A stretch of 64,000 bases of DNA from Otis tarda (taxonomy: Eukaryota; Chordata; Aves; Otidiformes; Otididae): contig CM048553.1 in assembly GCA_026413225.1 (NCBI GenBank), positions 41,394,001-41,458,000 on the forward strand, written 5' to 3'. Below, in pieces: positions 52,583-63,236 of the stretch (positions are counted from its first letter, which is position 1; every line of letters starts with the position of its first letter). The notes beneath the pieces were generated by a model. The model worked only from the letters and a program-made list of their open reading frames with translations. It was not told the origin of the DNA and ran no database searches. The translations under genes were made by a program, and so were the position numbers.

Positions 52583-52647
52583 CTGACATACTGCTGGGAG
52601 TTATGGATATGTAATCATTCTTGTTCTTCTTCTGTCACCAAAGTCAC
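52583..52647 (-). CDS. THRB: THRB exon 3: 5' UTR end and start codon of TRbeta0 (MS-)
   Basis: A 65-bp exon follows a very strong acceptor (TTTTTTCCCTTTTTTGGCAG) and ends at the donor ATGTCAG|GTAATC. Only seven bases are coding (52589-52583): ATG TCA G. Joined to exon 5 they give M-S-G-Y-I-P-S-Y-L, the start of the short 369-residue avian TRbeta0. The bases before the ATG, ATAACTCCCAGCAGT, closely match what I recall as the mammalian TRbeta1 start (ATGACTCCCAACAGT). The exon is thus the homologue of mammalian exon 3, but the first Met codon is ATA here and the second Met is used. The donor also lies nearer the ATG than in mammals. A five-codon upstream ORF (52618-52601) precedes the start. 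Confidence 0.85.
52601..52618 (-). other. Five-codon upstream ORF (MITYP) in THRB exon 3
   Basis: On the minus strand ATG at 52618 opens a frame of five codons ending TAA at 52603-52601, 11 bases before the TRbeta0 ATG. The stop overlaps the position where the mammalian TRbeta1 start codon would be. If translated, it would reduce initiation at the main start or require reinitiation. Confidence 0.45.
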
Positions 52648-52935
52648 CTGCCAAAAAAGGGAAAAAACCTCCATGTAATACATCCATAAATGCAAATCTG
52701 CTGAATACGATTAACATTTAAACAGGATGGAACATTTTGGATCTTGAATACCACAGTCCATGTTTTATGGCTTAACATATTAAATTCAATGCACCTTGCT
52801 GAACTGCATGAGGCAATGAATGCAAGTCAGGTCCAAAACCTGGTTGACTGGAGGAGCTGTGGGTAACAGGGATTTGGAAGCAAGGTAAAAAAGCTGGCAG
52901 CTACTGATGCAGAAAATAAATGCTTCCGCCCACTT

Positions 52936-53357
52936 AGAATTACAGAATCATTGAATAGTTTGGGTTGGAAGGGACCTTTAAAGTTCATCTAGTCCAAATC
53001 CCCTGCAAGGAGCAGGGACATCTCCAACCAGATCAGGTTGCTCAGAGCCCCATCCAACTTGGCCTTGAATGTTTCCAGAGATGGGGCATCTACCACCTCT
53101 CTGAGCAACCTGTTCCAGTGTTCCACTACCCTCATTGTAAAAAACTTTTTCCTTATATCCAGTCTGAATCTACCTCCCTCTGTTTTAAAACCATTACCCC
53201 TTGTCCTATCGCTACAGACCCTGCTGAAGAGTTTCTTCCTGTCTTTCCTGTAGGCCCCCTTTAGGTACTGGAAAGCTGCTATAAGGTCTCCCTGGAGCCT
53301 TCTCTTCTCCAGGTTGACCAGCCCCAACTCTCTCAGCCTTTCTTCATGGAACACTTT
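52936..53357 (-). mobile_element. CR1 3'-end fragment, 5' truncated
   Basis: The minus-strand CR1 tail starts at AGAATTACAGAATCATTGAAT on the plus strand and continues through the shared GTTGGAAGGGACCTTTAAAG and GAGCAGGGACATCTCCAACC blocks. A 121-codon frame (52989-53354) preserves the end of the reverse transcriptase ([32 protein letters not shown]). Only the last 420 bases of the element are present. It lies about 290 bases upstream of THRB exon 3. Confidence 0.94.
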
Positions 53358-53620
53358 CCCTCAACTTTTTGCCAAAGCTCCTTTAGGTCTAATATGTAAT
53401 TTTAGGAGCTAATTGTTTTTTACTCTACAGATTCTAAGGATATACACCCATTACTCTCAGGTTCAGAAAGAACAGAGGATTCAAAGGAATTAGAAATTCT
53501 CTGTCTACAGTTTCACTGATTATTCTTCAATCATCTGAAACACAGAATTTTTTTAAAAGTTTGGAAATGTAAATAGTAATTTTACTCATTTGATAGAAAA
53601 TGAATTAATACATATTTATT

Positions 53621-54573
53621 AGAATCATAGAATCATAGAATGGTTAGAGTTGGAAGGGACCTTCAAAGGTCATCTAGTCCAACCCCCCTGCAAGAAGCAG
53701 GGACATCCCTGACTAGATCAGGTTGCTCAGAGCCTCATCCAGTCTGGCCTTGAACGTTTCCAGGGATGGGGCATCCACCACCTCTCTGGGCAACCTGTTC
53801 CAGTGCTCTACAACTCTCATTGTAAAAAATTTTTTTCTAATATCTAATCTAAACCTACCTCCTTCTAATTTAAACCGATTACCCCTTGTCCTATCACAAC
53901 AGGCCCTACTGAACAGCTTCTCCCCATCTTTCCTGTAGGCCCCCTTGAGGTATTGGAAGACCGCTATCAGGTCTCCCCGGAGCCTCCTCTTCTCCAGGCT
54001 GAACAGCCCCAACTCTCTCAGCCTGTCCTCATAGGAGAGGTGCTCCAGCCCTCTGATCATCTTTGTGGCCCTCCTCTGGACCCTTTCCAACTGGTTCATG
54101 TCCTTCTTGTGTTGGGGACTCCAGAACTGGACACAGTACTCCAGGTGGGGTCTCACCATGGCGGAGTAGAGGGGCAGAATCACCTCCCTCGACCTGCTGG
54201 CCATGCTCCTCTTGATGCAGCCCAGGATGCGGTTGGCCTTCTGGGCCGCAAGGGTGCATTGCCCACTCATGTTGAGCCTCTCGTCTACCAGCACTCCCAA
54301 GTCTTTCTCCTCAGGGCTGCTCTCAATCCATTCTCCGCCCAGCCTGTATTTGTGCCTGGGATTGCCACGACCCAGATGCAGGACCTTGCACTTGGCCTGG
54401 TTGAACTTCAAGAGGTTGGCACGGGCCCACCTCTCCAGCCTGTCCAGGTCCCTCTGGATGGCATCCCTCCCTTCCAGCGAGTCAACGGCACCACACAGCT
54501 TGGTGTCATCGGCGAACTTGCTGAGAGTGCACTCTATCCCACTGTCCATGTCGCCGACAAAGATGTTGAACAG
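53621..54573 (-). mobile_element. CR1 retrotransposon, 5' truncated, with long open frame
   Basis: This 953-bp copy on the minus strand ends with the 8-bp CR1 3' repeat (ATTCTATG units read on the minus strand). It is the best preserved copy in the window. A single 278-codon frame (54549-53713) encodes the C-terminal part of the CR1 reverse transcriptase, including the catalytic FADDTKL and the following CR1-specific region [19 protein letters not shown] to the final LSNLI stop. The 5' half of ORF2 (endonuclease and the first RT blocks) and ORF1 are missing, so it cannot move by itself. The open frame suggests a fairly recent insertion. The bases ATGTTGAACAG occur at the upper edge and again 17 bases further. 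Confidence 0.96.
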
Positions 54574-55637
54574 ACAAACATGTTGAACAGTTTACTTATT
54601 ACTTAAGTTTTGAACAACAGGATCTTCTGTTTTATTAAGGAGATAACTGCAGCTGTGATGAACTGGATTTGACATCCTAAAGTCATGGTTTTAATATTTA
54701 GATTGCCTCCCCCATTCATATGTCCATACATACGCACTGACATATTAACTCTACCCTTTTTCTGCTGTGTACGAAAGACCGAAGCCCTGCACGCTGATTT
54801 TGTGTCAGGAGAGAAAACCACTGATTCCAGTGATGGCGTCTTCCCTCAGCAGTATCAGTATTTACAAGAGCCATAACGTTTTTCAAACAGAGGTAACACA
54901 GGCAGCATGCCCTCATTCAGCCATCCCAGCCCAAAACACGGTGCCCAGCCAGATGATCCCGGCTGGCTCCCTAGTTTAAGCAGTGACAATCCAATCCGAG
55001 CGGAGACAATCCTAAAGGCATTACTCCAGAATAGAGACAAGATCTCATTAGAATTTTCAAATAAGAAATCCCGGGCCTAAAACTGACCCCACTAATGCCA
55101 GTGGAAAACTAGCCGGGGATCAGTCGCGCTCTCTTGATCACCAGGAAACACAGGTATCTTTTACTGTTTGCATGCAAGTGACATTTTACTGGGGAAGTAG
55201 AACCTCTCTCAGATTGGCCTGACTGACATTTTATGTTAAGAAACTATCCTTTGGTCTTCATTTTGTCAACAAACTTTTGTTTTTTATTTCTCACCACACG
55301 TTCGGTGCCACATACAGCCCTGTCTGTACTTCCATCTCAGCCACCGTCTCCTCGCATGGGAAGCATTTCCCTTCCATGTCCTTGAAATAAATACTCTCCA
55401 CTGGCTGAAAGGACATCGAGTGCATCTGCTCTGTTTAGGCACAGAGACGACACTAGAATGAGAAAGCAGGTGAACTGCAGCAATCGCAGGTACTGTGTAA
55501 TTAATGTATCTGGGACGCAGCCTCACGGTTTCACCTAAGCTCATCAACCCTCCCTGAACGCAGCAGCGGCGAGGGCTGAAAACCCTCCCGGGATCTCAGA
55601 CACCCGAGGCTTTGCAGTCACCCTTCAAAGGCTCCAC

Positions 55638-55648
55638 AAGATGGCGGC
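55638..55648 (+). promoter_or_regulatory. YY1-type element AAGATGGCGGC
   Basis: This is an exact match to the directional YY1 promoter element that commonly sits just downstream of a start site. It points to plus-strand transcription away from the THRB body. The ATG inside it opens a 32-codon frame ending at 55739, whose coding status is doubtful. Confidence 0.5.
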
Positions 55649-55935
55649 CGGACGCCCCCGCCGCGCTTCGCGGGCCCCGCACCGCCTCAGCCCCTCGTCC
55701 CAGGCGTCACTTCGCGTCCCCCTACTCGAGACGTGGTAGAAGCCAGCGTCTTCCCCCGCGCCCAGGAAAGCCCAGCTGCCTGCCCGTGAGGCGCAGGGAA
55801 GAGCCGCAGTCTGCCCACACTCCCAAAACGGCCGGCGGGCGCAGCTGCCCCTTTTTTAACAAACACTCCCAAACCTCCCCGCCGCGCCGTGCGGTGAGGT
55901 GAGGTGCGACGCGGTGCGGCTCGGCGCAGTCCGGC

Positions 55936-55952
55936 GGCGCCCCCTGGCGGCC
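55936..55952 (-). promoter_or_regulatory. CTCF-type binding site
   Basis: On the minus strand the sequence GGCCGCCAGGGGGCGCC contains the CTCF core (C-x-CCAGGGGGCGC type) with nearly every strong position filled. It lies inside the CpG island. CTCF at promoters can anchor loops or insulate, and orientation here is with the THRB direction of transcription. Confidence 0.65.
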
Positions 55953-58900
55953 GCGCGTGCAGCAGGCCGGAGGGGAGCGGGAGAAAGCAAAGCGCCGGGG
56001 GCGGCTGAACCCCACGGAGGGCGGCAGAGTCCCCGCGTGGGGCGCGGCAGGCTCCCCGCGCTGCACGCCGCACCCACGTCTGCTGTGGAACCCGGGGAGG
56101 TGGTGTGTTTATTTCCATGCCAATCTCGACCTTTTGAATTAACATCTCCATTGTCTTCTCCACAATGTATTCCCTATCTTTGCCATGACTTTATGCCTCA
56201 TTACTTTAACTAGGCATATCTGGTAAATCTTTAAACTAAATTAATTGCTACTCATAATTGCTTAATGATTCAAATAAGACAAAACAAAAACACTCCCCCT
56301 CCTCCCCAAGAAATCAAAGAAAAAAAGAGGAAAAAAACCACGCCATCATGTTTACTGTATCTGTAAAGCAAGTACAAGGTAAAACCTACTGAAAGTTTTA
56401 CAGCAGCAACTGGTAAAATATCCTCCAGCATACATGTTACAATATATTTTTATCTCCTTGTCTTTTCTTCCAAGCAAACCACCCAAGACTCCAGAGTCTT
56501 CTCAGAAAAGACAGTATCTCCTTAAATTCTTAAGGGAAAAGCAAATACTCCATTTGATATTTGCCATTTGCCACAACGAGAGGCGACGATACGGCAACGA
56601 TACTTTTGCTACTAACATCTTGTGGAATTTCCAAATCCTTCAGAGTCTGTCAATCAAAAGATTAAAGAGGATACGATACAAATTCAGACCAGGGCTCCAG
56701 TTAAAATCAGACTCTGACCCATCTCACCGTGTCACGGGACCCTGTGAACCTCAACAATAAGCCATTTCTCAGAATTTAATTGTGGTTTGGTGACTCAGTG
56801 ACATACAAGTGCTCTTGAAGTAAACAATTGTGTGTTTTAAATAAAAAATTCTGCCCCTCCTGTAAATAATTAGTTACTAATCCTAAAATTATTGGTTTTG
56901 CACCAATCTATTACAAAGGAGGAAAAAAAGGAGAAACAACAAAGTTCCTCAATGAATTCTGTATAAAGAGAAAAACTAGCTATCCTGGGAGCTTTGCCAT
57001 TTTTCCTGATGAGACCAGGACTTGGCATGAAGGCAGCTGTCACTTGTATAAAAAACCTAATTATGAAATGACTGTAGGAAGATAGTCTTTTGTTTAAAGC
57101 ATTATACTAACATATCTGGCTTTGGCACAGTCTTCCTGTGTCCCACAGTTTAAAATGGACAGTATGCATCCTCTTTTTCTCTTCCTATCTGTCTAGAAAT
57201 TAAGTTTACTGGAGCACGCCTTGGTGTCGCTGTGTACAGCATCTCACCCATGTAGCATATCCACTAGGTTGATTTAGCAACTGCCGGAAGAAATATAGTA
57301 ATTGAGCCAGTTTCTAAAACCCTGCTTCATACCCGCTGGTGACTTTAATAATCTTTCCAAATGTAACAGAAATATTCTCAAAAGGATGATTTTGTCTTGC
57401 ACTTTATATGCCAGAAGTAATTTCCTAATTTTTCTTCTAAGGAAAAAATATAAGACTATTTATCCATTCTGGCACCCAAAACCTTGACTGTCTTCTGAAG
57501 GCCCAGCACGGTTGCTACTTCATGTGAGCAAGGAAAGTAAGTGATGTCCACCTTAATTACAGCAAGTTCCTCTTCAAGGGATAGATGCAGAAACGCTGGA
57601 GGAAATCAGATTATTTTTCTGAGTCTACAACTAAAAAGTATGTGAACAGGCACAAATGGTAGGGAGGCAGATGAGTCATAGGCGAGGCTCCACCACATCA
57701 GGCCAATAATGTCTGGGAGTCTTCACGGACATTGCAGAATCAGTTTCTTTTTTGCCAAAAGTGACACCATTTTTATGGTCAAGCTTTGCTAACATCAGAG
57801 GGAGCGGGCTTCATTAGATTTATCTTTTGTGTATCAAGCATTCATTTGGCCACGAAGAGCTAACTGAGGTCTCATGGCTCTGAGTCACAAGCCCCGAGCA
57901 CGCAGCACTGTCTTCAGAGGTTGCTATCTCACATCCCGCATGATCCCCCCCGCCAGAGAGCCGAGGCGGCAGACTGGACAGTGTGCTCTTTCTTCATCAC
58001 TGGAGTTCAACTGTACATTATGCTTATTCCATTCTGATACTGAGCTGTGTTTCAGATCTACAGCCCCACACCAGGAAAAGAATGTTCCTATTTTGCCCCA
58101 AATTAAAAAAAAAAGGCATCTTTGGGATCTTCACCTCCCCTGGCCTGAAAACGTGATATTTTGAATTAATTCTCAGGCCTTGGTCTCCAATCTAGAAACA
58201 CTGTGTGGCCATATTGCCAATTACTGCACTTACTTTCTTTTCCCATAATGAAAGGCGATTAACCAATTAACATTAATCAATATCGTTAAGCATTCTCCCA
58301 CTCTCACCAAGTGCCTCCTCCTTCACACAAATGCACAAGATTAATCAACAGCTATAAAAAAGGGTTGTGCTGCCCACAGGATGAGGGTGCTTTTGACCTT
58401 ACTCTGTTGTTTCAGGTTTAGATGGTGGCTGCCAGTCTCCCCTAGGCCAAGGGCACGGTAATTTTGTGGTTTGCATCCTGGCCCCTGTCCTCATCATGAA
58501 CTGCACGCTTCCCGGTGGGCCTCAGGCCTCCCTTCCCACACGGCAAGTGGCTGCCGCAGGCAGCACAAGGGAGACCAGCACTGCTGCCTCCTCTCTCTTC
58601 TCCATGCAGGAACAGGTGGGAAAAGGGATTTTGCACCTTTCAGGAATACTGACAAGCCACCTGGCTCCTTGCCCTTCACCAGTCATCCCTTGACATCCTC
58701 TTTTAAAAGCCACAGGGCAACCTGGCCCATCCACAGAAGTCCCTCCTGTAACCCTACCTGCAACACCGATATTGCTGGCTTGTCCCCGGCAACCTTATAC
58801 AACACTCTTACACAACGCTCACGGTTCCTGGCTCGCTGGGAGCTGGGCTACCTCCAGGGAGAGGGGAGTCTTGTGTGGAGAGGAGGGGAGGGCTGCTGGC

Positions 58901-59497
58901 AGACCCCTGTGCGGGTGGGAGCCTGCCCCAGTCCTGGGACGCAGAGGGGAGCAAGCGAGGGGGCAGAGCAGGATAGCAGGGCACATAGGTTTTGTAACAG
59001 GGTGCAGAGGAAAGCTCCGGTACAGTCAGACTGAGCGCCCCGGGATGCCGGCCCCTCACGCTCTCCTCGGCACAGGTTATGGTACTTTTGTTTTTCTTGG
59101 GGGCTACCCTGGCTTGCGGGTGATGAATTATGGGATGTGTCATCTGAACATCTTGTTCTGGAAACTCCCTCTGTGAAAGTTGCTCTCAATTTTAACTTCA
59201 TCTTTAGTGAAAAATCCAAAGCAGCAACTCCCCATCAGGAAAAATGACAAAGTAGCCTATAGGCTGTATTGGTGCCTAACTGAACTTTTAAATTAAGTTC
59301 AATATCTAACATTTCAATATTTAATAGCAAAGCAAAATTAGTATTTTAGAGTTATACAGAAGCTTTTGTACTAATACATACTCAGTGAAAAATATACTAG
59401 GCTATGGCTTATGGTGCATGATACCTATAAAATGAGCAAGCAGTATTCTCCCCCTTATAGAACATATTAAACAACTGTGCATCGTATGAGAAATAAA

Positions 59498-59608
59498 AAT
59501 CTATCTAGTTTTCTAGATAGAATCTATAGATTTTCTAGATAGAATCTAGGGGGAAAAAAATCTATCTATTTTCTAGATAGAATCTATCTAGTTTTCTAGA
59601 TAGATTTT
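59498..59608. repeat. Self-complementary tandem repeat of CTAGATAGAATCTAT units
   Basis: About 110 bases are built from repeats of TCTAGATAGAATCTA and its reverse complement. CTATCTAGTTTTCTAGATAG is a perfect-stem palindrome and occurs at both ends, so the whole block can fold as several hairpins or one long cruciform. A short GGGGGAAAAAAA spacer interrupts it in the middle. Confidence 0.88.
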
Positions 59609-62600
59609 CTTCTGAAAAGCCCCCATCAGAACTGGCTTGTAGGCACAAGCTCAGAAGTGGACTTTGACTCATGCTTTTTATTGCTAGTCTAGTTCAACTC
59701 ATAAGGACATAAAAATGTGCAATAAAGCATAAAAATCAAAACCACAGTGTACTATATGTATAAACATTTGCAATCTATCCTGAAACACTTGATCGGAATG
59801 CAAGGAGCTTACTGAGCTTTCGTCCAGCAGTTCTGTGTAATCCTGTTCTGTCCTCCTCACACAGAGATGACTCTCAACATGCTCTTTAGATTAGGGTACT
59901 GGGTTTACCCTTTAGGCTCGGAATTTCCTATTTAACTTGCTGCTTAAATACTCTAAAAATTGCTAAGCACTAACAAGTCAAGATTATGGACACTGCATCA
60001 GCCAGGATCAGATCATAATGTGGTATGTGCTCAGCTCTGTGCAGACATCAGCAGCTATTTTACAGCATGAAAGCTAGAAAATTATTATATGCAAACAATA
60101 AGCCTGCTAAGTTGTAACGGTTACCTCACTGCTTTACAGGTTTTTGACAGCACTTGTGTTTCAATAAGCAGAACTGCAGAAGCAACAATGTTAATTCAGA
60201 TGGACAAAGCAATTCCTCCTGTAGTCCCACAGTGATGAGACTTCAGTTCTGGCAGGACAGGCTGAAAGATAAAGCTGTTGTGGTGAATATAGTTATCTAC
60301 AGAAAATAGACATAGCACCATAAAATGTAATACTGCAAGATGAAAGCAAGATAAAAGTTGGTTTTCTGATTTCATCAGAACTTGCTGTCTTACTGTATTT
60401 GGGTAAATGTATCCTTTCCTAAGCTACTGGAAAATACAATAATTTATTTCCTTGTAGTCAAAAAGAAAAGTTTTAGTATTTCTGTTTCCCAATAGCCTGG
60501 ACGTGGTAGAAAGGCAGTCTCACAGGCGTCATCGAAAGCGCGCAGGGGAAGACTGTAACATTACCTTTCACCCACCTGAGCAGCAGGCACTAAACAGAAT
60601 ACGTAACGCTTCCCTCGCTCCGTACTTAGAGAAATGAGTAACATTATCTCACTTACAGAGTATCTCAAATCACTTATTACCATGGCATGGAGCTGCTGAC
60701 TGGCCCTAAGATGTAAAGGCTCTAAGAAATCTGCTTATATTCGGCTTAAAACTCTGTCAGCACAGCGGACCGTCGCCTTCTCTTTCCTTTATTTCATCCC
60801 TGTGCAGTAACGTCAGCGCTCCAGCACTTTGCTTTGGCCTACTCCATGTGTACACAGGAGGGCATGAGAGAAGCACAGAACTGGAAGCAGCCTTGTTTAG
60901 CCACTATTTTGATAACCAGTCTTTTATTCCCTGGGGTGGGGGGTACTTTTTTAACACAAAATTTTACAGAGAAAGCTAGCCATATTTCCCCAAGAGTAGC
61001 TGATCCGTAGCTGTGCATTACAAGATGTTGATATCATTAGAGATTTAGGCCTTAATTCAGAAAGACCCCTACCTACTTGCATAAATACCCAGTTGAGCAA
61101 GGATCCTGGAGGGCCAAGGATGATAGGAAAGCAAAAGGGATAACATAAAAGACCTCGTATTTTAAGTGATTATCCCTGTGTTTTTTGAAGAGCCTTTGAG
61201 ACACTTCATGGCTTACATGTTCGTTCTCCAGCCTATGGGATTTTCATTCAGACAACAGCTTTGACGTAAAACTTTAATTGTTTGTCTGCTTTGTTCTGTC
61301 AACTCAGGAAACATTAGCTCTCCCTGAAATTTCAACAAGGGACAGTTTATCTTCGATGCTAATTCCTCTTATTACTCACTGCGAAGCGTGTATTAGACGA
61401 AGGCTGTCTTGAATTACCCAGTAAATCTCTACAACTTACTAACATCAGATAATCCCAAAGAGACTAAATTTCAGAGACTTTTATTGAAACTGCTGATTTT
61501 CATGATGAAATGGATTAAGAAAAAGAATGTCTTCTAAATGTCAGGAGGGGAGGTACCTGGATGAATCTTGTTAACAAAAATGAATTTTGTCAATGCACCA
61601 TACATGCGCTGTGCCTAAAAGATCAGTGAAGCAGAAATGAGTATCGTCTAAACCACAAATGTCACTCTGAATAGGGATAAGTATTACCCTAAAGATCGGT
61701 ACTGGCATTTGTTTGAGCTATTTTCAGGGGTTCAGCTACGAACAGCAGAATTAATGCAGCTTTAGGCTTTCTGCTTTTCTTATCCAGAGCTTCAGAGTCA
61801 CCACTTAAGTTTGAAAAATAAATTCTAAATACTGAAAAATCGTTGTCTATATTGCAGGCCTCGAGTTACAGTGTGCAAATATATAGAACTTTAAAGAAAC
61901 CCTTGGAAAAGAAAACAAGAGATGCTGTTACAGCTATGGATTTAGGCTCGTGGGTTTTGCATATTGTGTGACTTGATGAGTTTCCAAACCTGAATCTATT
62001 TATCCTAAAAACTGATAGCCGAATTGCAAAACCACTGATATCTGAAATGTTCAACACGGATTCTAGACCTGAAATGGATGGCTTAAATTCAATTATAATT
62101 GAGGGGAAACTTTGAAGAAGCTTATTTTCACCAAAATTAAGATAATGGACCAGAATAAGAACTTAGTTGTTTCCTGAAATCTAGATCTCTAGCCAGCAAA
62201 ACCTATGGTAAGGGGACAAAGACTAGCTAAAAATCTGCGCAGATCCTTTCTATAAGTTGACCTGGTGGTCCTAGAGAGTTTGCAGTGGTAGCTCAAGGGA
62301 AATGGGCATCAGCCAGCCACTGACAGTGCAATACGCACCAAAAGGGGACCACGCATTTCTGGATGCATAGGTTCAGGCCTTATGCCAAGCAGTAAGGCAG
62401 GTGACAGCCCTGGAGGCACGATGAAGGCATAGTGGAGACACCAAAAAGTATGAATAATAGAACAGGAGGGATAGACAAGTAAAGTTAAATGATTAAGGGG
62501 CTGGACTGACATATATTAGCTGAGAGTTAACTATGGCTTGGCAAAGCGACAGGAAAGTGAGCACACAATAACCACGCTCAAAAGAGAGCAAGGGATGACG

Positions 62601-63218
62601 GAAGAATGTGACTGTTATGGGAAATTTGGTTAAATTATGCTAATGGTTACGGGTGGATATGTAATTAGGTTAGAGGGTAGCTATATTTAAAAACGAGAAT
62701 TCTTGCCTGGTTTTAATTGATATTTTGAAATGGAGAAGCCCATATTGCTATTTCTGAGGTTTACCCAAAAGCTTATTTTTCAAAAGAAAAAATTCAATGA
62801 CTTCAGTAACAATTAGGCTCAAGCTGGAGAAAGCTTTCTGCAAACATCCCCTCTGAAATTTCAAAATACAAAACACATGTTTTATAGATACATAAATGTA
62901 TTCATAATTATTATAAATAAATAAGGAGTTTCAAGTTACCTGGCAATAAGCTTGTGGTCATAAAGTATGACCGTATTAAAACTATCTAAATGCCCATTTG
63001 CTTATGGTTTTGGGCAGACAGGAGTCACGGAAAGAAGGAATAATACTTTTGAAAATTAAGCAGAAGCTCTTATTTTGCTTATTTTAACAGAAAATTGCTT
63101 GCACCCTCTGTCATGGCTCTGTCTATGTGATCCGCACTGCATGAATTTAACTGGATTTCAGCTGAGGATTTTCACAGCTCGGAAGTTACCCTATTCAGTG
63201 TCCTATTCCTTTTTATCC

Positions 63219-63236
63219 TTTTTTTTTTTTTTTTTT
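63219..63236. repeat. Poly(T) run of 18 bases
   Basis: A homopolymer tract lies on the plus strand in the upstream region. It has no associated element. Confidence 0.85.

Larger units (their letters stand above)
52648..55559 (-). other. Upstream intron/flank with two CR1 insertions
   Basis: This 2.9 kb lies between exon 3 and the CpG island and is dominated by two CR1 elements (52936-53357 and 53621-54573). On the minus strand a good splice donor CTTAG|GTGAAACC at 55535/55534 could end a noncoding first exon that begins in the island. No coding sequence of the host was recognised. Confidence 0.6.
55560..56110. promoter_or_regulatory. CpG island, candidate THRB promoter
   Basis: About 550 bases are GC-rich and full of CpG, in sharp contrast to the AT-rich surroundings. 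It holds a GC box (GGGGGCGG, 55997-56004), a near-consensus CTCF site (55936-55952) and a YY1-type element AAGATGGCGGC (55638-55648). Its place 3 kb upstream of the TRbeta0 start exon suggests a promoter for TRbeta0 or TRbeta1-type transcripts on the minus strand. The plus-oriented YY1 element and a plus-strand donor-like GAGGTGAGGTG near 55890 suggest a divergent transcript as well. Several long open frames here are by-products of GC content. The transcription start is not determined. Confidence 0.7.

Noticed and set aside
53953..54606. 217-codon plus-strand ORF
   Set aside because: It is antisense to the CR1 reverse-transcriptase frame.
55687..56163. 158-codon and other overlapping ORFs in the CpG island
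   Set aside because: GC-rich DNA has few stop codons. The translations are rich in Arg, Pro and Ala with no domain, and frames are open on both strands.
58471..59219. Overlapping ORFs of 123-187 codons on both strands
   Set aside because: All frames are open together in a GC-richer patch, with no motif, no splice-site pair and no family resemblance.
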